Assembly: GCA_017307505.1 (NCBI GenBank)
Contig: JAFKEE010000042.1
Location: 53,153-117,152, forward strand
DNA: 64,000 nt
Reading direction: 5' to 3'
Source of the DNA: Acidobacteriota bacterium
Lineage (GTDB): Bacteria; Acidobacteriota; Terriglobia; Bryobacterales; Bryobacteraceae
The notes under the pieces were generated by a model. The model was not told where the DNA came from and made no database searches. It was given only the letters and a program-made list of their open reading frames with translations. Positions 1-7,305 of the stretch are shown here, piece by piece (within the stretch, counting starts at the first letter, position 1; each line of letters begins with the position of its first letter). Made by a program: the position numbers and the translations under genes.

Positions 1-329
1 TCCCGCCCGCCCGATGGCGGCGATGCTACCGATTGAGATAAGTTACTCGGGATCAAGCGGTTATGGCGGGCCTCTGAAATCCAATAACTGTAGGGACTAC
101 CCACTTTTGGGCGCTATTCTGAAGGAGCATCCCTACAAAAGTCCCTACAGGTTTTGGGCCCGTTTTTCTACAACCTTTCGGTTGATGACCGAAAAGTACC
201 CACGCTGACGGTGCCGGTCCTCGTCCAGTCCAACGAGGTATTGAAATCGCCCGACTCCTCTTCGTCGTGGACAAGATTCCGAACAAGGCCGAGTCACGCG
301 GGACCAAAACCCTAGCGGTCTACGTGGTG
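1..329. other. Left-edge stretch without a supported gene
   Basis: Short open frames exist here on both strands, but none has a convincing start, domain or composition. The stretch carries an 11-bp perfect inverted repeat (88-98 and 140-150), listed separately. It may be the edge of a mobile element, but nothing coding can be supported. Confidence 0.4.
88..150. repeat. 11-bp perfect inverted repeat
   Basis: The arm CTGTAGGGACT at 88-98 is matched by its exact reverse complement at 140-150, separated by 41 nt. A partial copy of the right arm (TCCCTACA) lies at 130-137. The arrangement could be an attachment or recombinase-binding site or a regulatory hairpin; the sequence does not decide. Confidence 0.5.
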
Positions 330-809
330 TCAGCGCCGGTCGGCAATGAGGAAGACAGCGCCCAGCAATTCGTCGGTGTTCAGGCTCGGAGTTGACGATT
401 CGGTCAGAAGCTTGACCCCGAACGTGGCCTGAACCTCCTGCCCCGCATCTTCGAGAACAACATCGTCTGGGAGTCCAAGTGCCCGTCGAGCGATAGCCTG
501 CGCCTTCGACTGGGCACCCACTTTCGTATTGAAGGTGCTTCGATCATGCCGACTCGCGTCCGCATTCCAAGACGCCTGTTGATTCTTGCTGGACTGGTGC
601 TTTTTGAGGCAAACCGCAACGTGCTGCTGCTGCCGGATCTCAGGCCTGGCGGAATCAATCCGATAGATCCAACCGGAAAATTCGGAGTCTCTCCAAATGC
701 TCTCCTGAATCATGCCGGCCTGAACCGCTCGGGAGTCGCGCGGATCGACCAGTACAACGATTGTCCCGGGTTCTTGTTCTTCGAGCATGGTCACCACGAT
801 ACCAGGCAT
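330..809 (-). CDS. Hypothetical protein, 159 aa
   Basis: The 159-codon frame reads as a soluble protein with a hydrophobic strand near the N-terminus (GTIVVLVDPRD), an RAL-rich helix in the middle (QAIARRALGLP) and a hydrophobic C-terminal strand. No signal peptide or membrane segment is visible and I do not recognise the family. It is transcribed away from the secreted-protein cluster starting at 927, so the two share the 810-926 spacer as a possible divergent promoter region. An overlapping + strand frame exists, but its composition is less protein-like. Confidence 0.5.
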   Translation of the reverse strand: MPGIVVTMLEEQEPGTIVVLVDPRDSRAVQAGMIQESIWRDSEFSGWIYRIDSARPEIRQQQHVAVCLKKHQSSKNQQASWNADASRHDRSTFNTKVGAQSKAQAIARRALGLPDDVVLEDAGQEVQATFGVKLLTESSTPSLNTDELLGAVFLIADRR

Positions 810-926
810 GCTCAGAAATTACAGCTTCGGATCCTACGGACGATCGACCGGGTTTTCGGTTGACGACTGAACAGCACCTCTCCTGGAGACTTCGAGGCGA
901 CCAAGTCGAGCCAGATTTGTTGGACA

Positions 927-1331
927 ATGGCGACTATGCTCGCGCAGCTTCTTTTCTTTCTCGCGTCGGCTCAGGACGCCTCAAACCGGTTAACAGGCGG
1001 GGGCTGGCGGGAATGGACGTTGCACCGCTTCGAGATGACAATGGGCGCGTCGGGTGCCTGCAAAGCCGGGTCGGTGTACCGGTTTTCCGCCGATCACAAG
1101 GTTGCGATCCGGGAGTGCAGAGACGGGCACATCGTCACGACCGATGCCGACTGGAACGTATCCACCGAGGGGAATGCCGATACCTTCCTCACAATTGGCG
1201 GAAGGCGGTATCACCTGTTCTTCAAGAGCGAGAACGGAGTCGAATCCATGCGGCTTGAAATCCGGCCTGAGACCAAAGAGCCGATTCAGGATTACGACTT
1301 CCGATTGACCAAAAACGGGACGGGCAAATGA
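927..1331 (+). CDS. Small secreted hypothetical protein
   Basis: This is a 134-aa product with a likely cleavable N-terminal signal (hydrophobic run about residues 4-14, then small residues before DASNR). The mature part has alternating strands (KAGSVYRFSADHKVAIREC, GRRYHLFFKS), like a small lipocalin-type or other beta-barrel domain; that fold is only a guess. A second ATG at 936 would give a shorter signal. Its stop overlaps the next ATG (ATGA at 1328-1331), so it is translationally coupled to the membrane protein downstream and heads the caspase cluster. Confidence 0.65.
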   Translation: MATMLAQLLFFLASAQDASNRLTGGGWREWTLHRFEMTMGASGACKAGSVYRFSADHKVAIRECRDGHIVTTDADWNVSTEGNADTFLTIGGRRYHLFFKSENGVESMRLEIRPETKEPIQDYDFRLTKNGTGK

Positions 1332-1795
1332 CCGAGGAGCGCAAGCGCGTTTGGGACGTCTGGTTCGGGGTGCTCGGACCGATCATTACTGTTGCGGGCA
1401 TCCTCGTGGGCGTCTGGCAGTTCAATACCGGCGAACGCAACCGTGTTGAGCTCGCAAACCGATTGCTTCGCGAGAAGGATACGATCGAGTTCAAGCGCAA
1501 GCTTTGGCTGGATCGAGTCACCACTTATCGCTCCATTGCGGAATTGGCCGGAGGCATCGCAGCCAGCGAGAAGAAGGACAAGGATTTCCTCGCGTTGGTA
1601 CAGAAGTTCCGCGCCTCGTACTGGGGTCTGATGATTCTGGTTGAGGACCTCGAGGTGCGCAAGCAGATGGTCAACTTCTGGGCCGATATCCACAATTTCG
1701 AAGAGGGGTGGACGGATGCAAACACACTCAAGGTTCGCGCGCAGCAGTTGGGGGAGGCTTGCCGCGCCTCGATTGAGCGCGGGAGCGTTCTCTAG
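1328..1795 (+). CDS. Membrane-anchored protein with coiled-coil-like body
   Basis: This 155-aa product has one N-terminal transmembrane segment (about residues 9-28, VWFGVLGPIITVAGILVGVW) followed by a charged helical body. The topology, one anchor followed by a helical cytoplasmic or periplasmic domain, is common in membrane partners of bacterial effectors. It overlaps the preceding gene by 4 nt, and its 3' end overlaps the likely start of the caspase gene. No family was recognised. Confidence 0.7.
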   Translation: MTEERKRVWDVWFGVLGPIITVAGILVGVWQFNTGERNRVELANRLLREKDTIEFKRKLWLDRVTTYRSIAELAGGIAASEKKDKDFLALVQKFRASYWGLMILVEDLEVRKQMVNFWADIHNFEEGWTDANTLKVRAQQLGEACRASIERGSVL

Positions 1796-3230
1796 ATCAC
1801 TCCGAGTCGGACGGTTCTTCGCAATCCTCTTGGGCCTCGTCTTTGCCGGCGTGCTGATGGCTGCGCCAGACCGTTTCGACGTATTCTTCGTTGCGATCGG
1901 GTCCGACAACTATGCGCAGCCCGCGGGCGCGAGCCATTTCTCTCCGCTCCAGAACGCCGCCGACCGCAGCGGAGAGCGCGTGGCCGACTTGTTGCATCGG
2001 GCGGGGGCACGGTTTGGCGTCAGTCTGGTTTCTGACGACACACACTATGTGAGCCGCACTGATGTGATGCGTGCTCTGAACCAGGTTCATACACAATTCG
2101 TGCAATCGCGTGCCACCCATCCGTTGCTCGTGTTTTACTTTGCAGGGCACGGAATATCTGAGGGCATCGGCTGGAATCACTTTTCAGTTCCGGGCGACTT
2201 CGCAAGTTCCAGGGACATTGCCACGCTCGGAATTGAAGAATTGACAGCGGCCACACTGCACGCGGCGGATCTGGTCGGCACCCTGGAGTCGTATAAGATT
2301 CCCTTTCTCCTGTTGCTCGATACCTGCTCTGAAGGCAAGCGCGAGGATTTCCGACATTCGGTCCTGTCGGGTATGGCTCAACAGAACCTGCGCGACACCG
2401 CCGCCATTTTACGTGTGCTGAACGAGTTCCGTGACACCTATCCCGTGCTCTTCTCAGCCGAGCCGGGTACCGTAGCATCCACGGTAGCGGACCCGCGCGA
2501 TCCGAACTTTTACTCTCTTGGTCCCTTGGCGCGCCGATTGACGATTATCTTCGATCGCGCTAATCAGTCGCATGCGCCGTTTAGCCTGAGCCAACTACTT
2601 GCCGACCTGAGCTCGACGACGCTCGACGCGACAACCAAAGCAGCCGTGTGCCACACTGAAAACCGCGCCTTTCCTCAACTCGTGGGTGACCCGGATAATC
2701 CGATTGTTGGTCGCCTCGAACGTCTGAGTGCAACTGCCACTAAAGCTGCTCTTTGCTGTGCTGCGAAGTCAGTTGCTCAGTCCCCTCCGTCTCCGCAACA
2801 TGCTGCGGGTGCGCTCGCGATCGACGGTAAGTCGGGCGAATACGTCACTGGCGGGCGACCGTTTAGGTTCGTCTCACCTCCCTCGGTATTCCTCATTAAC
2901 GAGCTGTCGCCACGCAGGATTGCGCTTGAAATCGATGACGGTCCCGGCGCCCCTTGGCTCGTGAGTTTCGATGCCGGCGACGGCGGCCGGTTCTCAGTCC
3001 GCGACTACCCGAATGCACAACGCTTTGATATGGGTGATAGTGCACATCCGGGAATCGAGATCTCCGGCAACGGTCATGGCTGCAACAGCGTGGCGGGAAG
3101 CTTCACCGTTACCGGCGCGGAGTATGCGGCAAGCGGCGCATTGAGCCGAGTGAAGATGAATTTCACGCAGCTTTGTGACGACGTAAGGATTCCACTCACT
3201 GGCTCGCTCGACTTAACCATCCACAAGTGA
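1716..3230 (+). CDS. Caspase-family (C14-like) cysteine peptidase with signal sequence
   Basis: The product is a predicted caspase/metacaspase-fold peptidase. The p20-like domain carries the catalytic dyad: His in FYFAGHG (about residue 145 from the ATG at 1716) and Cys in LLLLDTCSEG (about residue 204). Before it lies a hydrophobic stretch (FFAILLGLVFAGVL) that looks like a signal peptide or anchor, so the enzyme probably acts outside the cytoplasm. The C-terminal about 100 residues form a separate Gly-rich, beta-type domain with conserved Cys. The start is uncertain: ATG 1716, TTG 1773 or ATG 1857; the last would cut into the signal. Bacterial caspases often execute cell suicide or cleave partner proteins; here partners would be the neighbouring membrane and zinc-peptidase genes (inference). 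Confidence 0.8.
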   Translation: MQTHSRFARSSWGRLAAPRLSAGAFSRSLRVGRFFAILLGLVFAGVLMAAPDRFDVFFVAIGSDNYAQPAGASHFSPLQNAADRSGERVADLLHRAGARFGVSLVSDDTHYVSRTDVMRALNQVHTQFVQSRATHPLLVFYFAGHGISEGIGWNHFSVPGDFASSRDIATLGIEELTAATLHAADLVGTLESYKIPFLLLLDTCSEGKREDFRHSVLSGMAQQNLRDTAAILRVLNEFRDTYPVLFSAEPGTVASTVADPRDPNFYSLGPLARRLTIIFDRANQSHAPFSLSQLLADLSSTTLDATTKAAVCHTENRAFPQLVGDPDNPIVGRLERLSATATKAALCCAAKSVAQSPPSPQHAAGALAIDGKSGEYVTGGRPFRFVSPPSVFLINELSPRRIALEIDDGPGAPWLVSFDAGDGGRFSVRDYPNAQRFDMGDSAHPGIEISGNGHGCNSVAGSFTVTGAEYAASGALSRVKMNFTQLCDDVRIPLTGSLDLTIHK

Positions 3231-3310
3231 AGAGCAGCGATTCGGCCGTTGCCTGTCCGCGCCGACTGCTGACTGAACTACAATAGCGACTCAGGTGTCG
3301 GACGCAATCT

Positions 3311-3901
3311 ATGCAAAATCGGCTCGCGTTCCTGAGGCTAATCGGATTCGCCCTGCTCGCGGGTCTCGCGATCTGGATCGGCGCATCCGTAATGCATGGT
3401 GTCGGCCGCGAGGCTCCGAGGCTGCTCGATGACAGCCATGCTTTTGAAGGCAACGCGCAATTGCCAGCAGCGGAAATTCAGAAACAGCTCACGGAGGCCC
3501 GTGAGCGCATGGACGCCCGCTACCAGTACAGCCAATGGACGCGGTACGCCGGTATGGCTGGTGACTGGCTGGCTTTCTTGTTAACCGCCGTGATAACGCT
3601 GATTGCGGGCTATCATGGCCGTGTGCTCGCTGTCGGAGCACCCGATCCCGCAAAGATAGCCGACTTGGTGAAGGACCAATCCGCTCGATTCACACGTACA
3701 GTTGGGCTAGTCGCTGCTGCCGCCGCCATATGCACCGCCCTTTCTGCCAAGGCGAAAGATGTCTCCGACGGCTTTTACAACGATGCGTCGGCGATCCAGG
3801 CAGCTGCTATGAACGCGCGCAGGGACCTTGTCAAAGCATCGGACGCATCGTCAGCGCAGGACATATTGGACCAGCTCAAGCAGAACCTCGCAAAGCATTG
3901 A
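3311..3901 (+). CDS. Two- to three-TM membrane protein
   Basis: This 196-aa product has a hydrophobic N-terminal segment (residues 8-30), a second segment around residues 80-97 (DWLAFLLTAVITLIAGY) and a third weaker Ala-rich one around 137-155, followed by a helical C-terminal tail. No family was recognised. It sits 80 nt after the caspase gene and 11 nt before the lipoprotein peptidase gene, on the same strand, so it belongs to the same envelope-directed cluster. Confidence 0.7.
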   Translation: MQNRLAFLRLIGFALLAGLAIWIGASVMHGVGREAPRLLDDSHAFEGNAQLPAAEIQKQLTEARERMDARYQYSQWTRYAGMAGDWLAFLLTAVITLIAGYHGRVLAVGAPDPAKIADLVKDQSARFTRTVGLVAAAAAICTALSAKAKDVSDGFYNDASAIQAAAMNARRDLVKASDASSAQDILDQLKQNLAKH

Positions 3902-3912
3902 CTTTTGGCTTT

Positions 3913-4779
3913 ATGATTCGTCCGGGTCTTGCCTTCCTGACTGCCGTGCTCGTTGCACTCGGGGCCTGTCAGACGGCGCCCCGGGCCGCAGCTTGCCGAC
4001 CCGAAGAGTACGGACTTGAGGAATGGACTGTGCATCCCGAAGCTCTGGACAAGGCGGTCACACTTGTCAATGGCATCCTCAGTGGCGATGGCAAATTCCA
4101 CCTGATAACGCCCCGCGTCTCTGCAGGAGCAGGTCAACCTATCTCCGTGTTTGAGGTTCATGGGTCATTTGTCGCGGACGCTGATGTGGCGATGGTGGCT
4201 GAAGGCCGCTGCGTCTTCGTGAGCCGCAATTGGAGACAGCAACTTGCACCGTTTTTCGGTGGGGGCACGCAGGCTGCAATGGATCTTGAACCGCCGGACG
4301 CCCTTGCGATCATCCTCCTGCATGAGGTAGGACATATCCAGAAGGAGAGTCTTCCCCAGGACGCCGCCATCGCGACTCTGCTAGCGAGCTTGGGGGACAC
4401 CAAACGCGAAGAGATGCGCGCCGATGCGTTCGCCGCACGTCAGCTCGCGAAAGCGTTCAATCACAACTGGGATTCAGGGGTGGCCCCTTTTTCGTTGAGT
4501 ATGGCCTTAACGCATATCACCTGGAACCTTCAGGCCAATCGCGAGCTCAATCATTTCGGTGCGACGATTATGCATTCGTCAGACGTCTTTAACGAGACCG
4601 GCGATTCTCACCCCAATCTCGAATTGCGATTCCTGGTGATCAACTATCTCGTGCGTCCTGCGCCGGACGCCCTCGCTCTGCTCAATGAATTTCTCGATGC
4701 GCGAGCCCATCCGGCAGGAGTCCTCTACCAGAGCAGTCCGCGCTCACCGTACTCCCTGTTTCCGAATAACCGCCCTTGA
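3913..4779 (+). CDS. Lipoprotein zinc metallopeptidase (HEVGH, M48-like)
   Basis: The ATG at 3913 is chosen because it gives a lipoprotein signal (hydrophobic run ending LVALGAC, lipid Cys about residue 19); the open frame upstream is not protein-like. The 288-aa product carries the zinc motif HEVGH at about residues 137-141 and, downstream, a glutamate in EEMRADAFAARQLA that fits the third ligand of M48-type peptidases (E-x3-D). It should sit on the inner leaflet of the outer membrane or on the outer face of the inner membrane. As last gene of the cluster it may process, or be processed by, the caspase (inference). Confidence 0.75.
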   Translation: MIRPGLAFLTAVLVALGACQTAPRAAACRPEEYGLEEWTVHPEALDKAVTLVNGILSGDGKFHLITPRVSAGAGQPISVFEVHGSFVADADVAMVAEGRCVFVSRNWRQQLAPFFGGGTQAAMDLEPPDALAIILLHEVGHIQKESLPQDAAIATLLASLGDTKREEMRADAFAARQLAKAFNHNWDSGVAPFSLSMALTHITWNLQANRELNHFGATIMHSSDVFNETGDSHPNLELRFLVINYLVRPAPDALALLNEFLDARAHPAGVLYQSSPRSPYSLFPNNRP

Positions 4780-5084
4780 CTGCCCCGCAGCATGCGTGCC
4801 TTCGCAAGTTTGTCGACAGGAAACCAAGAGTGACGGCCAATGAATAAATCGATCGTAGATTGCAAATAAAGAATTTAGCGTCTACGGCGCCGATGCTGAC
4901 GATCCCAAGCTACTGATTCTACAGGGGCGGATTTTCCGCGTCCGTTAATGGACTCTTATTGGACTCTGGATTTCCAAGCCGAGTCCAATAAACTCCGAAG
5001 TCGGAGCGCGGGATACAGGCATGCCACCCTTACTCAATGTGTCGGGGCTTGTCAAGAACTCCCGACGTTTCGTAAAATCGAGAT
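4780..5084. other. Intergenic stretch with inverted repeat
   Basis: No supported gene lies here. The left half is relatively AT-rich (around 4840-4880), and 4956-4991 holds an inverted repeat listed separately. The stretch separates the caspase cluster from the AbiEi/IetAS block and probably contains the AbiEi promoter. Confidence 0.45.
4956..4991. repeat. 11-bp perfect inverted repeat
   Basis: TTATTGGACTC at 4956-4966 is matched by GAGTCCAATAA at 4981-4991 across a 14-nt spacer. Flanking bases extend the symmetry imperfectly on both sides. It lies about 95 nt upstream of the AbiEi-like gene. AbiEi antitoxins bind inverted repeats in their own promoters, so this is a candidate operator; a recombination site is the alternative. 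Confidence 0.5.
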
Positions 5085-5690
5085 ATGCCGCCTGCCGAGC
5101 CGATTGCCAGGGTCGCTGCACTCGCGAAAGCCGCCGGCGTTCTGCGTCCCCGCGATCTGGATGCACATGGCATCGCTCGCCAGTATCTACGGCTGGCTGA
5201 ACAACAAGGCCTCGTTGTGAAGTCCGGCCGTGGACTCTACACGTCCACCGACGCACCCATCACTGAACTCCATACGATCGCTGAAGCGTCGAAGAGAGTA
5301 CCCCGCGGCGTCGTCTGCCTGCTTTCCGCTCTGCGGTTTCATGACATCGGAACGCAGAACCCGTTCGAAGTATGGATCGCGATTGGCGAGAAAGACCGCC
5401 GTCCCGTGGCTGAGCTCCCTCGCCTCCGCGTGGTTCGCTTCTCCAAGCACACGCTTAGCTTCGGCCAGGAGACTCACGACATGGAAGGAGTACCGACCCG
5501 GATCTTCTCTGTCGCGAAGACCGTGGCCGATTGCTTCAAGTACCGAAACAAGATTAGTCTCGATGTCGCGCTGGAAGCTCTGCGTGAATGCCTCAAGCAG
5601 CGTAAGGCAACCACCGCGGAACTGTGGGAAGCCGCCAAGGTATGCCGGGTGGCGAACGTCATGAAGCCGTACCTGGAGGCGCTTGCGTGA
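5085..5690 (+). CDS. abiEi: AbiEi-family type IV antitoxin / transcriptional regulator
   Basis: This 201-aa product matches the AbiEi antitoxin architecture: an N-terminal winged-helix domain (AALAKAAGVLRPRDLDAHGI, then LVVKSGRGLY) followed by the C-terminal domain with the typical run PRGVVCLLSALRFHDIGTQ and RIFSVAKTVADCFKYRNKI. In known systems AbiEi represses its promoter and neutralises the nucleotidyltransferase toxin AbiEii encoded immediately downstream. Here no AbiEii follows: the next frame (GTG 5687, overlapping the stop) is open for only 40 codons. The antitoxin therefore looks orphaned. Confidence 0.85.
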   Translation: MPPAEPIARVAALAKAAGVLRPRDLDAHGIARQYLRLAEQQGLVVKSGRGLYTSTDAPITELHTIAEASKRVPRGVVCLLSALRFHDIGTQNPFEVWIAIGEKDRRPVAELPRLRVVRFSKHTLSFGQETHDMEGVPTRIFSVAKTVADCFKYRNKISLDVALEALRECLKQRKATTAELWEAAKVCRVANVMKPYLEALA

Positions 5691-5809
5691 TACACGATCG
5701 CACATGGACGTCGCTTGGCGACGCAGACTTCCAGAGGAGTTTGCTCAAACGACTTGCCAAGCGATTTCCCACCGTCAACGGGCCACTCAAGATCTCGGAG
5801 CTTGCCTAG
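5687..5809 (+). pseudogene. 40-codon remnant in the AbiEii position
   Basis: A GTG start overlaps the abiEi stop in the usual coupling arrangement, and the frame encodes a protein-like stretch (FQRSLLKRLAKRFPTVNG) before a stop at 5807-5809. This is far shorter than an AbiEii toxin (about 300 aa), and the following 150 nt show no continuation in another frame that I can recognise. It is most simply a truncated remnant of the coupled gene; an independent small ORF is possible. Confidence 0.35.
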
Positions 5810-5902
5810 CCGAATCGCCGGGATTCCCGTGTCGGCCAGCAAGTCCCACGTCGGCGAGACCGAACCTTTGGGCAGCAGGCCCTGGCAATGAAGCGCAACC
5901 TA

Positions 5903-5933
5903 GTCTATCATCCCTTGATAGACTACTTGATAG
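5903..5933. promoter_or_regulatory. Palindromic operator upstream of small HTH regulator
   Basis: A perfect 9-bp inverted repeat (AGTCTATCA, 5-nt spacer, TGATAGACT; 5903-5925) is followed directly by a third partial half-site (TTGATAG, about 5928-5934). It lies 37 nt upstream of the ATG of the winged-helix gene, as expected for an autoregulatory operator of that protein. Confidence 0.6.
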
Positions 5934-5961
5934 GAGAGGCCGTCGACGCCGTCTCGCAAAC

Positions 5962-6231
5962 ATGCTTTATCAACGTTCACTAGACATAGAGACCAGGTTG
6001 GATTCGGTGCTCCAGCTGATTCGCATTGGCGGATACTCGACCCCGAAGCTCGCAGAGAAGCTGCGCGTATCGATACCGACGGTCTCGCGCGATGTAACGG
6101 CTTTGAGGCAACGCGGACATGCCATCCGTTCGATGCGGACGGATGAGGGCTGGAGTTTCGTACTGGACCAGAAAAAGCCGCCGAATGTCATCCGAATGAC
6201 GAATCCGCAATTGAAAGTAGCCCAGGGGTGA
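5962..6231 (+). CDS. Small winged-helix (HTH_11/DeoR-like) regulator
   Basis: The product is 89 aa from the ATG at 5962; the frame upstream is open but not protein-like. It carries a winged helix: RLDSVLQLIRIGGYSTPKLAEKL, then recognition helix VSIPTVSRDVTALRQRGHAI and a beta wing ending GWSFVLD. There is no effector-binding domain, so it probably acts as a simple repressor. It sits 46 nt ahead of the ietA-like gene and just behind a perfect palindrome, which suggests that it controls the ietA-ietS operon. A Shine-Dalgarno site is weak. Confidence 0.7.
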   Translation: MLYQRSLDIETRLDSVLQLIRIGGYSTPKLAEKLRVSIPTVSRDVTALRQRGHAIRSMRTDEGWSFVLDQKKPPNVIRMTNPQLKVAQG

Positions 6232-6277
6232 CTATGTTTCACCAAGGGCACGAGAACAGAAAGCGCAGGAGGGCTCT

Positions 6278-7303
6278 ATGGACGCCGACATTATAAAACG
6301 TGTAGTCCGGGCCATTGCCGAACGCTCTCAAGGTGATCTCGACCGTCTCGCTCCCAAAATAGTGGACAGCGAGAGGCGTGTGGGTCATAACAAGCTGGCA
6401 GATCAACTGGACGCAATCCTAAGGCAACCGCGACCACGCACCAACGGAGGCAATGCTCTCGCGACGATGCCGGAACGGGCAAGTGCACCCGAGCGGAACC
6501 TCTTTGAATTGCCGCTGAGCCGGCGGCACGGCGATTCCCTCGCAACACTGATTCCGTCTGAGAAGCTCGAACATCACATGGTGCTTCCCAGAGAGACCGA
6601 AGAGCGCTTCGCTAGAATCGAGAGCGAATTTGCTGCCAGGGATCGGCTGAGCACGTTTGGTCTCAAGCCGCGCAAAACCGTGCTTCTCTACGGCCCTCCG
6701 GGCTGCGGGAAGTCGTTGGGTGCCAAGCGCATCGCATGGAATGTCGGATTGCCTCTTCTGAAGGTCCGTTTCGACGCGCTGATTTCCTCCTATTTCGGAG
6801 AGTCCGCTACCAATCTCCGTTCGCTTTTCGCAGCCGCAAAAGAGAGCCCATGCGTGCTGCTGTTGGATGAGTGCGATTTTATAGCGCGCTCCCGAGTGAC
6901 GAACAAGGATATCGGCGAGGCTTCGCGTATCGTCAACACGCTGCTTCAATTGATGGAGGAATACGACGCACCTGGCCTGCTCGTCGCGACTACCAACATC
7001 GAGGCGTCTCTTGATTCGGCGCTATTCAGGCGGTTCGATGACGTTTTCATGGTGCCGCCACCCGGTCACGCGCAGATTGAGGAACTTCTCCGAATGACGC
7101 TTTCCGCCGTGAAGGTGTCCGAGCCGTTTAACTGGAGCGACCTGGCGGACCAGCTAAGCGGTGCACCCGCTGCGATGGTGGTCAAGGCCGCTCGTGACGC
7201 GGCGAAAGCGGCCGTACTGCAGAACCGCCGAATCGTCACTGAGGCGAATGTCCGTGAGGCCGCTGCGGAGTTGCACATCAACGAGACACTGCGCAAAGAA
7301 TAA
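6278..7303 (+). CDS. ietA: IetA-type AAA+ ATPase (antitoxin-like partner)
   Basis: This 341-aa AAA+ ATPase is of the FtsH/spastin-like clade: Walker A GPPGCGKS (about 139-146), Walker B LLLDECD (about 194-200), a sensor-1 Asn in ATTNIE, and paired arginines in ALFRRFDD. The N-terminal 100 residues are a helical partner-binding region. The next gene is a subtilase only 2 nt downstream. This ATPase-subtilase pair corresponds to IetA/IetS, described as an addiction module on Agrobacterium Ti plasmids and later as the anti-phage system Gao_Iet. Known: both genes are required for defence. The substrate is not evident from the sequence. Confidence 0.85.
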   Translation: MDADIIKRVVRAIAERSQGDLDRLAPKIVDSERRVGHNKLADQLDAILRQPRPRTNGGNALATMPERASAPERNLFELPLSRRHGDSLATLIPSEKLEHHMVLPRETEERFARIESEFAARDRLSTFGLKPRKTVLLYGPPGCGKSLGAKRIAWNVGLPLLKVRFDALISSYFGESATNLRSLFAAAKESPCVLLLDECDFIARSRVTNKDIGEASRIVNTLLQLMEEYDAPGLLVATTNIEASLDSALFRRFDDVFMVPPPGHAQIEELLRMTLSAVKVSEPFNWSDLADQLSGAPAAMVVKAARDAAKAAVLQNRRIVTEANVREAAAELHINETLRKE

Positions 7304-7305
7304 CT

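Noticed and set aside
14..208. 64-aa open frame at the left edge
   Set aside because: No ribosome site, no domain, and it runs through the inverted repeat; composition not protein-like.
180..395. + strand protein-like stretch overlapping the 159-aa gene
   Set aside because: Reads partly like protein (ARLLFVVDKIPNKAES) but has no start and conflicts with the - strand gene, whose composition is better over its length.
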